Shown piece by piece: positions 39,840 through 51,195 of a stretch of DNA of 64,000 nucleotides. The notes under the pieces are model-generated. The model saw only the letters and a program-made list of their open reading frames with translations, was not told where the DNA came from and made no database searches. The stretch covers positions 1,860,001 to 1,924,000 of the forward strand of contig NZ_CM001165.1 of assembly GCF_000213055.1 (NCBI RefSeq). The letters are read 5' to 3'. Source of the DNA: Streptomyces sp. Tu6071. GTDB lineage: Bacteria > Actinomycetota > Actinomycetes > Streptomycetales > Streptomycetaceae. Positions within the stretch are counted from its first letter, which is position 1, and every line of letters starts with the position of its first letter. The translations under genes and the position numbers were made by a program.

Positions 39840-41525
39840 TCAGACCTCCACGACGACCGGGAGGATCATCGGCCGGCGCCGGTAGTTGTCCGAGACCCAC
39901 TTGCCGACGGTGCGGCGGATGAGCTGCTGGAGCTGGTACGCCTCCAGCACGCCGTCCCTGGCCGCGCGCCCGATGGCGTCGTCGATCTTGGGCATCACAC
40001 CCGCGAAGGCGGAGTCCTCGATGCCCGAACCGCGCGCCTGGATGTGCGGGCCGCCCGTGATCTTGCCCGTCGTCGAGTCCACGACGAGGTACACCGAGAT
40101 GATGCCTTCCTCGCCGAGGATGCGACGGTCCTTGAGCGAGGACTCGGTCACGTCGCCGACCGAGAGGCCGTCCACGTACACGTAACCGGCCTGGACCTTG
40201 CCGCTGATGCGGGCGCGGCCGTCGATCAGGTCGACGGCGACGCCGTCCTCGGCGATGACGATGTGGTCATGCGGGACACCCGTGAGGGCGCCCAGCTCGG
40301 CGTTGGCCCGCAGGTGGCGCCATTCGCCGTGCACCGGCATCAGGTTCTTCGGCTTGCAGATGTTGTAGAAGTACAGCAGCTCGCCGGCCGAGGCGTGGCC
40401 CGAAACGTGCACCTTGGCATTGCCCTTGTGCACGACGTTCGCGCCCCACCGCGTCAGGCCGTTGATCACCCGGTACACCGAGTTCTCGTTGCCCGGGATG
40501 AGCGAGGAGGCCAGGACGACCGTGTCGCCCTGGACGATGCGGATCTGGTGATCGCGGTTGGCCATGCGCGAGAGCGCGGCCATCGGCTCGCCCTGGGAAC
40601 CGGTGCAGACGAGCACCACTTCCTCGTCCGGCAGGTCGTCGAGCGCCTTGACGTCGACGATGAGTCCCGCCGGGACCTTGAGGTACCCGAGGTCGCGGGC
40701 GATGCCCATGTTGCGGACCATCGAGCGGCCGACGAAAGCGACCCGGCGGCCGTACGCGTGCGCGGCGTCCAGCACCTGCTGGATGCGGTGCACGTGGCTC
40801 GCGAAGCTCGCCACGATGATCCGCTTGCGCGCTCCGCCGAAGACCTGCCGCAGGACGCTGGAGATGTCCCGCTCGTGCGGCGTGAAGCCGGGAACCTCGG
40901 CGTTGGTCGAGTCGGTGAGGAGGAGGTCGATCCCCTCCTCGCCGAGGCGCGCGAAGGTCGTCAGGTCGGTGAGCCGGTGGTCCAGCGGAAGCTGGTCCAT
41001 CTTGAAGTCACCGGTGTGCACGACCATGCCCGCCGGGGTGCGGATCGCGACCGCGAGGGCGTCCGGGATGGAGTGGTTGACCGCGATGAACTCGCAGTCG
41101 AAGGGACCGACCCGCTCGCGGTTCCCCTCGCGCACCTCCAGGGTGTACGGGCGGATGCGGTGCTCCTGGAGCTTCGCCTCGATGAGTGCGAGGGTCAGCT
41201 TGGAGCCGATCAGCGGGATGTCCGGCTTCTCGCGGAGCAGGTACGGCACCGCGCCGATGTGGTCCTCGTGACCGTGGGTGAGGACAATGCCCTCGATGTC
41301 GTTCAGCCGGTTCCGGATCGATGTGAAGTCCGGCAGGATCAGGTCGATTCCGGGCTGCTCCTCCTCCGGGAAGAGCACTCCGCAGTCGACGATCAGCAGA
41401 CGCCCGCCGAATTCGAAGACCGTCATGTTGCGGCCGATCTCGCCGAGGCCGCCGAGCGGGGTGACCCGCAGGCCGCCTTCGGCAAGCTTCGGGGGCGGGC
41501 CCAGTTCAGGGTGCGGATGACTCAA
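39840..41525 (-). CDS. rnj: Ribonuclease J
   Basis: RNase J is a metallo-beta-lactamase/beta-CASP enzyme with endo- and 5'-3' exoribonuclease activity in mRNA decay and rRNA maturation. The 561-residue protein has the metal motif LTHGHEDHIGAVPYLL (about residues 80-95), HTGDFKMDQ and TDSTNAEVPG. The beta-CASP elements include SFASHVHRIQQVLDAA, LVCTGSQGEPMAAL and KVHVSGHAS, and the C-terminal domain ends LPVVVEV. A TTG start at 41525 is chosen: it gives MSHPHPELGPPPKL, the family N-terminus, and has GGAG nearby. An ATG nine codons upstream lies inside a strong hairpin. dapA lies upstream on the same strand. Confidence 0.96.
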   Translation of the reverse strand: MSHPHPELGPPPKLAEGGLRVTPLGGLGEIGRNMTVFEFGGRLLIVDCGVLFPEEEQPGIDLILPDFTSIRNRLNDIEGIVLTHGHEDHIGAVPYLLREKPDIPLIGSKLTLALIEAKLQEHRIRPYTLEVREGNRERVGPFDCEFIAVNHSIPDALAVAIRTPAGMVVHTGDFKMDQLPLDHRLTDLTTFARLGEEGIDLLLTDSTNAEVPGFTPHERDISSVLRQVFGGARKRIIVASFASHVHRIQQVLDAAHAYGRRVAFVGRSMVRNMGIARDLGYLKVPAGLIVDVKALDDLPDEEVVLVCTGSQGEPMAALSRMANRDHQIRIVQGDTVVLASSLIPGNENSVYRVINGLTRWGANVVHKGNAKVHVSGHASAGELLYFYNICKPKNLMPVHGEWRHLRANAELGALTGVPHDHIVIAEDGVAVDLIDGRARISGKVQAGYVYVDGLSVGDVTESSLKDRRILGEEGIISVYLVVDSTTGKITGGPHIQARGSGIEDSAFAGVMPKIDDAIGRAARDGVLEAYQLQQLIRRTVGKWVSDNYRRRPMILPVVVEV

Positions 41526-41540
41526 AAGACTCTCCTCAAC

Positions 41541-41575
41541 CACACACGCCACGTGCGGGGCACGTGGCGTGTGTG
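41541..41575 (-). promoter_or_regulatory. 16-bp hairpin in the rnj leader
   Basis: CACACACGCCACGTGC (41541-41556) pairs perfectly with GCACGTGGCGTGTGTG (41560-41575) across a three-base loop. It ends 16 bases before the rnj TTG start and so borders the ribosome site. With no T-run it is unlikely to be a terminator; a leader structure acted on by RNase III or RNase J itself is possible. Confidence 0.7.
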
Positions 41576-41618
41576 ACGTTCGTGCTGTTGTGTGGACAGT
41601 GCCGTACCCGGGCCCGGT

Positions 41619-41640
41619 GGGCGCGGAGTCCTCCGCGCCC
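41619..41640 (-). terminator. Terminator-like hairpin after dapA
   Basis: GGGCGCGGA (41619-41627) and TCCGCGCCC (41632-41640) form a 9-bp stem with a four-base loop, 26 bases after the dapA stop. Flanking GC-rich arms extend it imperfectly. No T-run. Confidence 0.5.
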
Positions 41641-41665
41641 GCCCGGGGCCGGGCGGGCTATTCGG

Positions 41666-42580
41666 TTATGAAGTCTGTGGTGCGAGTTCTACCCCGCCGG
41701 CGGCCAGATCGATCTTGAGCTGGGCCGTCTCCTCCTCGCTCAGCCCCACCATCGGCAGCCGGAGCGGACCGCTCGGCCGGCCCTGGAGGGCCAGAGCGGC
41801 CTTCGTGGTCATGACACCCTGCGTGCGGAACATACCGGTGAAGACCGGCAGCAGCCGCTGGTGGATCTCCAGGGCCTTCTGTACGTCGCCCGCCAGGTGC
41901 GCGTCGAGCATCGCGCGCAGCTCCGGGGTCACGACGTGCCCGACGACCGAGACGAAACCGACCGCGCCGATCGACAGGAGCGGCAGGTTCAGCATGTCGT
42001 CGCCCGAGTACCAGGCCAGACCGCTGCGGGCGATCGCCCAGCCCGAGCGTCCCAGGTCGCCCTTGGCGTCCTTGTTGGCCACGATGCGCGGGTGCTCGGC
42101 GAGCCTGACCAGCGTCTCGGTGGAGATCGGGACCCCGCTGCGGCCCGGGATGTCGTAGAGCATGACCGGCAGCCCGGTGGCATCCGCGAGGGCCGTGAAG
42201 TGGTGCAGCAGCCCCTCTTGCGGGGGCTTGTTGTAGTACGGGGTCACCGCGAGCAGCCCGTGGGCGCCGACCGCCTCGGCGGAACGGGCCAGCTCGATGC
42301 TGTGGCGCGTGTCATTGGTCCCGACACCGGCGACGACATGCGCCCGGTCCCCCACTGCCTCCAGCACCGCCCGGACGAGATCGGCTTTCTCCGCGTCGCT
42401 GGTGGTGGGCGACTCCCCGGTGGTCCCGTTGACCACCAGGCCGTCGTTGCCCGCGTCCACCAGCTGCGCGGCAAGCTGCTGCGCGCCGTCGAGGTCGAGA
42501 TCGCCGTCCGCCGTGAAGGGCGTGACCATGGCGGTGAGGACCCGCCCGAAGGGGGTCTGCGGAGTGGAGGTCAAAGCCAT
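41666..42580 (-). CDS. dapA: 4-hydroxy-tetrahydrodipicolinate synthase
   Basis: DapA condenses pyruvate with aspartate semialdehyde in the diaminopimelate/lysine pathway, feeding peptidoglycan and lysine. The 304-residue TIM-barrel protein has NGTTGESPTTSDAEK (substrate loop), VTPYYNKPPQEGLLHHF with the catalytic Tyr, and the Schiff-base Lys in IVANKDAKGDLG. The ATG at 42580 gives MALTSTPQTPFGRVL; a GTG three codons upstream is an alternative and neither has a strong ribosome site. dapB, the next enzyme of the pathway, lies 3.5 kb away on the same strand. Confidence 0.97.
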   Translation of the reverse strand: MALTSTPQTPFGRVLTAMVTPFTADGDLDLDGAQQLAAQLVDAGNDGLVVNGTTGESPTTSDAEKADLVRAVLEAVGDRAHVVAGVGTNDTRHSIELARSAEAVGAHGLLAVTPYYNKPPQEGLLHHFTALADATGLPVMLYDIPGRSGVPISTETLVRLAEHPRIVANKDAKGDLGRSGWAIARSGLAWYSGDDMLNLPLLSIGAVGFVSVVGHVVTPELRAMLDAHLAGDVQKALEIHQRLLPVFTGMFRTQGVMTTKAALALQGRPSGPLRLPMVGLSEEETAQLKIDLAAGGVELAPQTS

Positions 42581-42820
42581 GGGTAACACGCTACTCGGTG
42601 CTCGGCTCCGCTCGGGCCCTCGGGGCGTCGCGGCGGGGGGACAGGGGCATCGGCTCAGAGGAACCCGACGCTGCGCGCTCGGGGGTTCACGCGGCGCCGG
42701 GCCCGTTCGGCCAGGCTAGTTGAACCATAGGAAAAGCCGCAATACGGACACTTTCCCTCCGGCCCGCACATGTGTGCCCGCCCCGGTCCGGACCCTGCCC
42801 CCGCACGCGATCGCGGCGGC

Positions 42821-43573
42821 TCAGGGAGCCATGCGGCCGTTCTTGTTGAAGGCCGCATGGGTGAGCGGCATGAGCCCCGCCCACAGCTCCTCCATCCGCT
42901 CGCCGACCATCTCGATCTCGCGCTGCGGGAAGCTCGGCACCTTCGCCAGCTCGTGCTGCGTGCGCAGGCCGAGGAAGTGCATGAGCGAGCGCGCGTTGCA
43001 CGTCGCGTACATCGAGGAGTAGAGACCGACCGGGAGGACGGCGCGGGCGACCTCGCGGGCGACACCGGCGGCCAGCATCTCCTGGTACGTCTCGTACGCC
43101 TGCCGGTAGGACTCCTGCATCGAGCGCTCGGTGAGGGAGTGCTGCTCGGGGGTGCCGTCGACGAAGACGTACTTGCCCGGACGGCCCTCCTGGACGAGCT
43201 TGCGCTCGGGGCCCGGCACGTAGAAGACGGGCTGGAGCTCCCGGTAGCGGCCGGATTCCTCGTTGTAGGACCAGCCGACGCGGTGCCGCATGAACTCGCG
43301 GAAGACGAAGATCGGGGCGCTGATGAAGAAGGTCATCGAGTTGTGCTCGAAGGGGCTGCCGTGGCGGTCCCGCATCAGGTAGTTGATCAGGCCCTTGGAC
43401 CGCTCGGGGTCCTTCTTCAGCTCGTCGAGCGACTGCTCGCCGGCGGTGGAGACCCGCGCGGCCCACAGCACGTCCTGGTCCGAGGCGGCGTGCTTGACCA
43501 GCTCGACCGAGATCTCGCTGCGGAACGTGGGTTTGACGGTCTCGGCGGGGGTCACCTGAGAGGTCTCGGTCAC
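42821..43573 (-). CDS. thyX: Flavin-dependent thymidylate synthase ThyX
   Basis: ThyX makes dTMP from dUMP using FAD, NADPH and methylene-tetrahydrofolate. The 250-residue product contains the signature segment EFMRHRVGWSYNEESGRYRE (about residues 86-105) and the C-terminal NARSLMHFLGLRTQHEAQ-like region, here RSLMHFLGLRTQHELAK. A GTG start at 43573 is chosen: it gives MTETSQVTPAETVKPTFRSE, has GGAAGGA upstream, and fits the family length. In-frame sequence further upstream is non-coding in character. dapA follows 240 bases downstream; that gap shows no clear gene or terminator. Confidence 0.96.
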   Translation of the reverse strand: MTETSQVTPAETVKPTFRSEISVELVKHAASDQDVLWAARVSTAGEQSLDELKKDPERSKGLINYLMRDRHGSPFEHNSMTFFISAPIFVFREFMRHRVGWSYNEESGRYRELQPVFYVPGPERKLVQEGRPGKYVFVDGTPEQHSLTERSMQESYRQAYETYQEMLAAGVAREVARAVLPVGLYSSMYATCNARSLMHFLGLRTQHELAKVPSFPQREIEMVGERMEELWAGLMPLTHAAFNKNGRMAP

Positions 43574-43837
43574 CGGCGGTGGTCCTTCCAATCGCTTCGT
43601 GGGGGCGGCGCCCACTCTACGGTCCGGGTACGACACCCCCCGATCGGAGGTCTCTCGTGACATTTTTCGCGGAAGCTCGCCAATACGGGCACCCCAGACG
43701 CCTCCCGCGCGTCTGTACGAGCAGGGCCGGTGTGTTCGGAAGCACACGGAGGCCGTAATCTGATATGCGGGTTTTCCGACTTCTTTCCGGACAGTCCGCA
43801 CCCGTCCACGACGAGTTTCCGAGGAGAAGCGCCTTAC
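43574..43837. other. Divergent gap thyX / small membrane protein
   Basis: The 264-base gap contains both promoters. A locally AT-richer stretch (about 43755-43795) lies upstream of the small membrane protein gene. I see no confident promoter hexamers or repeats. Confidence 0.35.
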
Positions 43838-44077
43838 ATGTTCCGACGGCGTGAGCCTGTTCCCTTCACCTTCCTGGCCGATGCGGAGAAGTACCGCAGC
43901 AACGTCGAGCCCCCGCCCCGCGAGCGGGCCGACCGGGGCCAGCTCCTGGTGGGCGCGCTCGTGGGGCTGACCGTGGTCGGCGGCCTCGTGGGCAGCCTGC
44001 TCTTCGGCCTGCCGGCCCTCTCCGAGCAGACGGCCCCGCAACACACGCAGCACTCCGAGGCGTCCGATCCCCGCTGA
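43838..44077 (+). CDS. Small single-pass membrane protein
   Basis: The 79-residue protein starts MFRRREPVPFTFLADAEKYR after a GAGGAGAAG ribosome site (43821-43829). Residues about 45-67 form one membrane helix (LLVGALVGLTVVGGLVGSLL) and the C-terminus is short and polar. I do not recognise a function. The same position between thyX and a PH-domain protein is occupied by a similar small protein in other Streptomyces, as I recall, so it is likely a conserved core gene. Confidence 0.75.
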   Translation: MFRRREPVPFTFLADAEKYRSNVEPPPRERADRGQLLVGALVGLTVVGGLVGSLLFGLPALSEQTAPQHTQHSEASDPR

Positions 44078-44132
44078 TCCGCTTCGCCTCCGCGCGTCCC
44101 CTGTGCGGGGATTCGTACAGGTGCTCGCCCAG

Positions 44133-44160
44133 ACCCCCGGAGTGGTGAACCGCCGGGGGT
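44133..44160 (+). terminator. Hairpin after the small membrane protein
   Basis: ACCCCCGG (44133-44140) pairs with CCGGGGGT (44153-44160) across a 12-base loop, followed by CTCTG. It is a weak intrinsic terminator. Confidence 0.6.
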
Positions 44161-44215
44161 CTCTGTAGCCTCACCGCTCACAACCCCCTGTCGCAACTCC
44201 CTGTGTGCGCGCGGA

Positions 44216-44803
44216 ATGAGTGAGGAAACAGTCGTGCCCCTGCCCTTCCTGACGGCGGACCGCACTTTCGAGGAGGGCGCCGACGACGTCGCGCTGCCGT
44301 ACCACGACCGCGACGTGTGGCGTCGCCCGTACCGCCCCGGGCCCTGGCGCGTGGCGCTCGCCGCGCTCGTCCTGCTGCTCGCCTCCTTCGTGCTCGTCGC
44401 CGCGCTCGCGATAGGTCTCGCCAAGAACACGAGCGGCGCGCTCGGTTCGGTGATCTTCGCGGCGGTGCTGATAGTCGGCGCGCTGCGCGGGCTGCGGATG
44501 GGCGCCTGGGTGAGCGCGCACGGCGTGCGCCGCACCGGTTTCCTGCGCACCCGTACGTACCCCTGGAGCCAGGTGGGCGCGGTGCGCACCGTGCAGCAGC
44601 CGGTCAGGGTCCTGGGGCTGCCGCGCAGCGTGCAGGGGCAGGCCGTCGTGCTGACGGCGCGGCGGCAGAGCGTCACGGGGCCGCTGCTCACGGACCACGG
44701 CGCGGACTTCCTCTCGCGCGCCGAGGGCTTCGAGCGCGCGGCGGACACGCTGGAGGCGTGGGCGGACGAGTACGTGACGGCGCAGCCGCCCGGGCGGCGC
44801 TGA
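44216..44803 (+). CDS. PH-domain membrane protein
   Basis: The 195-residue protein has two adjacent membrane helices (about residues 44-66 and 73-90) after an acidic N-terminus. A bacterial PH-like domain follows (about 95-155), with WVSAHGVRRTGFLRTRTYPW, SQVGAVRTV and LPRSVQGQAVVL. The C-terminal helix (EGFERAADTLEAWADEYV) is amphipathic. The function is unknown. It is followed by a convergent terminator shared with the next gene. Confidence 0.75.
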   Translation: MSEETVVPLPFLTADRTFEEGADDVALPYHDRDVWRRPYRPGPWRVALAALVLLLASFVLVAALAIGLAKNTSGALGSVIFAAVLIVGALRGLRMGAWVSAHGVRRTGFLRTRTYPWSQVGAVRTVQQPVRVLGLPRSVQGQAVVLTARRQSVTGPLLTDHGADFLSRAEGFERAADTLEAWADEYVTAQPPGRR

Positions 44804-44847
44804 GGCGCGGCTCGTACCCGTGTCCCGTAGCGGGATCAGGATGCGAG

Positions 44848-44884
44848 AAGGGGCGGGCGGCACAGGACGTGCCGCCCGCCCCTT
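44848..44884. terminator. Bidirectional terminator between convergent genes
   Basis: A perfect 16-bp stem (44848-44863 with 44869-44884) has a five-base AGGAC loop. It serves the PH-domain gene from the left and the 156-residue membrane protein gene from the right; a short T-run is present on each side. Confidence 0.9.
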
Positions 44885-44902
44885 TGCGCGTCCCGCGGCG
44901 CG

Positions 44903-45373
44903 TCAGTCAGCCGCGGGGGACGGTGCGGCGGCCCGCTCCTTGTCGTGCAGGCGCAGGGCGTGCTGCATGGCCTTGCGGGCGCGGGGGGTGTCTCGGGCGT
45001 CCTGGTAGGCGACGGCGAGGCGGAACCAGCAGCGCCAGTCGTCGGGGTGGTCCTCGGTCTCGGCCTTGCGGCGCGCGAAGACGGCGTCGGCCGACGCGCG
45101 GTCGATGCGGCCCGAGGGGGTGCGCTCCAGTTCGTCGGGCGGGAGGCCGCCCTCGGCGTCGAGCGCGGCGGCGAGGGCGTTGGCGCGCGTGACGAAGCGC
45201 GTGTTCTGCCACAGGAACCAGATGCCGATGAGCGGCAGGATCAGCACCGCGACGCCGAAGAGCACGGTGACCGCGGTGCCCTGCCGGATGAGCAGGACGC
45301 CGCGGTCGCCCGCGAGGACGAAGTAGAAGACGAGGACGAGGGCGGTGACCGCGTAGGTCAGCTTGGCGCGCAT
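44903..45373 (-). CDS. Two-helix membrane protein with TPR-like tail
   Basis: The 156-residue protein has two membrane helices (about residues 8-25 and 35-56), then a hydrophilic C-terminal half. The segment DDWRCWFRLAVAYQDARDTPRARKAMQHAL (about 113-142, quoted as WRCWFRLAVAYQDARD and RARKAMQHAL) looks like a single TPR unit. The function is unknown. It starts 10 bases after the dapB stop, so it is probably in the dapB operon. Confidence 0.75.
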   Translation of the reverse strand: MRAKLTYAVTALVLVFYFVLAGDRGVLLIRQGTAVTVLFGVAVLILPLIGIWFLWQNTRFVTRANALAAALDAEGGLPPDELERTPSGRIDRASADAVFARRKAETEDHPDDWRCWFRLAVAYQDARDTPRARKAMQHALRLHDKERAAAPSPAAD

Positions 45374-45383
45374 CGGGTTCCGC

Positions 45384-47768
<2,385 letters not shown>

Positions 47769-47772
<4 letters not shown>

Positions 47773-49985
47773 TTGTCCGTGTCGTCCTTCTGCTCGTCGC
47801 CGTCCTCGCCCTCGATGACCGGGATGAGGGAGAGCTTGCCGCGCGAGTCGATCTCGGCGATCTCGACCTGGACCTTCTGGCCCACACCGAGGACGTCCTC
47901 GACGTTCTCCACGCGCTTGCCGCCGGCGAGCTTGCGGATCTGCGAGATGTGCAGCAGGCCGTCCTTGCCGGGAAGCAGGGAGACGAAGGCGCCGAAGGTC
48001 GTGGTCTTGACGACCGTGCCCAGGTAGCGCTCGCCGACCTCCGGCATCGTCGGGTTGGCGATGCTGTTGATCGTGGTGCGGGCGGCCTCGGCGGCCGGGC
48101 CGTCGGCGGCACCGATGTAGATGGTGCCGTCGTCCTCGATCGTGATCTCGGCGCCGGTGTCCTCCTGGATCTGGTTGATCATCTTGCCCTTGGGGCCGAT
48201 GACCTCGCCGATCTTGTCCACGGGGATCTTGACGGTGATGATCCGCGGGGCGTTGGGGGACATCTCGTCCGGGGTGTCGATCGCTTCCATCATCACGTCG
48301 AGGATGTGGAGGCGGGCGTCCCGGGCCTGCTTCAGCGCGGCGGCCAGGACCGAGGCGGGGATGCCGTCGAGCTTGGTGTCGAGCTGGAGCGCGGTGACGA
48401 ACTCCTTCGTACCGGCGACCTTGAAGTCCATGTCGCCGAAGGCGTCCTCGGCACCGAGGATGTCGGTGAGCGTGACGTAGTGCGTCTCGCCCTTGACCGT
48501 CTCGGAGATGAGGCCCATGGCGATACCGGCGACGGGGGCCTTGAGGGGCACACCGGCGTTCAGGAGCGACATGGTCGAGGCGCAGACGGAGCCCATGGAC
48601 GTCGAGCCGTTGGAGCCGAGCGCCTCGGAGACCTGGCGGATCGCGTAGGGGAACTCCTCACGCGTCGGCAGGACGGGCACGAGGGCGCGCTCGGCGAGGG
48701 CGCCGTGGCCGATCTCGCGGCGCTTGGGGGAGCCGACGCGGCCGGTCTCGCCGGTGGAGTACGGCGGGAAGTTGTAGTTGTGCATGTAGCGCTTGCGGGT
48801 CACCGGGGAGAGGGTGTCCAGCTGCTGCTCCATGCGGAGCATGTTGAGCGTCGTGACGCCGAGGATCTGCGTCTCGCCGCGCTCGAAGAGCGCCGAGCCG
48901 TGGACCCGCGGGATCGCCTCGACCTCGGCGGCCAGGGTGCGGATGTCGGTGACGCCACGGCCGTCGATGCGCTTCTTGTCCTTGATCACGCGCTCGCGGA
49001 CCACGGCCTTGGTGAGGGCGCGGTAGGCGGCGGAGATCTCCTTCTCGCGGCCCTCGAACTGCGGGAGCAGCTTCTCGGCGGCAAGGCCCTTGACGCGGTC
49101 CAGCTCGGCCTCGCGCTCCTGCTTGCCCGCGATGGTGAGCGCCTGGGCCAGCTCGCCGCGCACGGCGGCGGTGAGGGCCTCGTACACGTCGTCCTGGAAG
49201 TCCAGGAAGATCGGGAACTCGCCGGTCGGCTTGGCGGCCTTCGCGGCGAGGTCGGCCTGGGCCTTGCAGAGCACCTTGATGAAGGGCTTCGCGGCGTCCA
49301 GACCGGCGGCGACGACCTCCTCGGTCGGGGCGGTGGCGCCGCCCGCGACGAGCTGGATCGTCTTCTCGGTGGCCTCGGCCTCGACCATCATGATCGCGAC
49401 GTCGCCGTCCTCCAGGACGCGACCGGCGACGACCATGTCGAAGACGGCGTCCTCCAGCTCGGTGTGCGTCGGGAAGGCGACCCACTGGCCCTTGATGAGG
49501 GCGACACGGGTGCCGCCGATGGGGCCGGAGAAGGGGAGGCCCGCGAGCTGCGTGGAGCAGGAGGCGGCGTTGATCGCGACCACGTCGTAGAGGTGGTCGG
49601 GGTTGAGCGCCATGATCGTCTCGACGACCTGGATCTCGTTGCGCAGGCCCTTCTTGAAGGACGGGCGCAGCGGGCGGTCGATCAGGCGACAGGTGAGGAT
49701 CGCGTCCTCGGAGGGGCGGCCCTCCCGGCGGAAGAAGGAGCCGGGGATCTTGCCGGCCGCGTACATCCGCTCCTCGACGTCCACCGTGAGGGGGAAGAAG
49801 TCGAGCTGGTCCTTGGGGTTCTTGGACGCGGTCGTGGCCGAGAGGACCATCGTGTCGTCGTCCAGGTACGCGACGGCGGACCCTGCGGCCTGCTTGGCGA
49901 GGCGGCCCGTCTCGAAGCGGATGGTGCGGGTGCCGAAGGAACCGTTGTCAATGACGGCTTCGGCGTAGTGGGTCTCGTTCTCCAC
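47769..49985 (-). CDS. pnp: Polynucleotide phosphorylase
   Basis: PNPase is a 3'-5' phosphorolytic exoribonuclease and polymerase; in Streptomyces it has also been described as guanosine pentaphosphate synthetase I. The 738-residue protein has two RNase PH cores (first with [20 protein letters not shown], second with [18 protein letters not shown]), a helical linker, and KH ([16 protein letters not shown], about 605-660). An S1 domain follows ([20 protein letters not shown]), then an acidic tail. The GTG start at 49985 has GGAGA nine bases upstream. It follows rpsO with an intervening repeat-filled gap and terminator, the classic rpsO-pnp order. Confidence 0.98.
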
Positions 49986-50029
49986 CAGGGGATTCTCCGT
50001 TTACGTCTCGTCTTCGCGCGGCCTCGCCC

Positions 50030-50330
50030 GTGTGGCGGGTCGCGGGGTGCGGGTCCCTCCGGGGAGGGGCGCGCGGGGGTGCGGGGCCCTCCGGGAGGGT
50101 CGCGCTTGCGGGTCCCTTGGGGGGACGCGCGGGGTGCGGGTTCCCTTACGGGGACGCGCGGGGTGCGAGTCCCCCTGGCGGAGGACGCGCGGGGTGCGAG
50201 GTCCGCGTCCGGGTGGGGCGCGGGTCTCGCGGCGCGGAGCCCCTCCGGGGAGGGGGCGCGGGGTGCGGCCCGGTGGGGGTCGCGGTGCGGTCCGCCCGTG
50301 GCGGGTCGCGGTGCAGCCGGTGGAGAAGCG
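50030..50330. repeat. GACGCGCGGGGTGCGGGT-type repeats upstream of pnp
   Basis: About six to seven imperfect copies of GACGCGCGGGGTGCGGGTCC occur with irregular spacing of about 25-45 bases (clear cores near 50070, 50134, 50156, 50187 and 50264). They lie in the rpsO-pnp spacer, where the pnp promoter and the RNase III-sensitive leader would be expected. The whole gap is 50,000-50,716 and holds no gene I can support. Confidence 0.65.
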
Positions 50331-50535
50331 GCTCCTGGTTGCTGGCCGGTCTTCGATCGAAGCACCCGGGGGCTCTGGCTCTGCGGGCCGTGCTCCGTAC
50401 GGGCCTGGGAGGCTGTACGGGGACGGGCGGGCCGTAGGGGCCGTGCTCGGCCTGGGGGCCTTGCGCGGGCTACGGGTCTGCTCGGCCTGGCCCGGCTTGC
50501 GGCCTTGCTCGGTCCGGGGACCCAGCTCGGCTTAC

Positions 50536-50576
50536 GGGCCTTGCCAGGTCTGCGGGCCTTGCCAGGTCTGCGGGCC
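50536..50576. repeat. 18-bp tandem duplication in rpsO-pnp gap
   Basis: GGGCCTTGCCAGGTCTGC is present twice in tandem (50536-50553, 50554-50571), followed by a partial third copy. Neighbouring sequence (50450-50535) shows diverged CTTGC-CGGGCC copies, so this is an older decaying array. Confidence 0.85.
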
Positions 50577-50716
50577 GTTTCCGGCCTTGCGTGCCTGTGG
50601 GCCTTTCCGGGGGCCACTACCGAGGACCGGCGGCGGCGTGGAGTCGCTTCCCCTGTTCATTTGTTTGCGTACGGGGTCCAGCCTACAAACTGAGCGGTCC
50701 CTGTCGCACGTACGAC

Positions 50717-50751
50717 AAAAGGAGCGGTTCCCTGTGCAGGGGAACCGCTCC
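50717..50751 (-). terminator. rpsO terminator
   Basis: GGAGCGGTTCCC (50721-50732) and GGGAACCGCTCC (50740-50751) form a 12-bp stem with a seven-base loop. It is followed by TTTTG on the minus strand, 13 bases after the rpsO stop. In Streptomyces, read-through of this hairpin is known to feed pnp and the stem is cut by RNase III. Confidence 0.88.
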
Positions 50752-50764
50752 CTTCACGACGACC

Positions 50765-51052
50765 TCAGCGGGCGCCCGCCGCACCGCGGCGGATGCCGAG
50801 GCGCTCGACGAGCACGCGGAAGCGCGCGATGTCCTTCTTGGCCAGGTACTGGAGCAGCCGGCGGCGCTGGCCGACCAGAATGAGCAGGCCACGACGGGAG
50901 TGGTGGTCGTGCTTGTGCGTCTTGAGGTGCTCGGTCAGGTCCGAGATCCGGCGCGAGAGCAGAGCGACCTGCACCTCGGGAGAACCGGTGTCACCCTCCT
51001 TGGTGGCGAACTCGCCCATGATCTGCTTCTTCGTGGCGGCGTCGAGCGACAC
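50765..51052 (-). CDS. rpsO: 30S ribosomal protein S15
   Basis: S15 binds 16S rRNA early in assembly. The 95-residue product has [39 protein letters not shown] and [14 protein letters not shown], all diagnostic. A GTG start at 51052 with GGAGA six bases upstream gives the standard N-terminus. Terminator and pnp follow. Confidence 0.98.
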   Translation of the reverse strand: MSLDAATKKQIMGEFATKEGDTGSPEVQVALLSRRISDLTEHLKTHKHDHHSRRGLLILVGQRRRLLQYLAKKDIARFRVLVERLGIRRGAAGAR

Positions 51053-51195
51053 GCGATCTCCTAGTGAATCCAATGAGCCACCGAGTGCCCCGGGTCTGCA
51101 TCGCCGGGGAGCTTCCGTTACTCGGGAGGCGGGGCGCGCTGGGCGCTGCTCCCAGAGATTCCGGGAGCGCGTACACATACGGCCGATGTCAAGGT

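Noticed and set aside
42655..42780. Possible small CPYCG-containing peptide between dapA and thyX (minus strand)
   Set aside because: It has a single Cys pair only, no ribosome site, and no codon-position bias that I can see. It cannot be supported as a gene.
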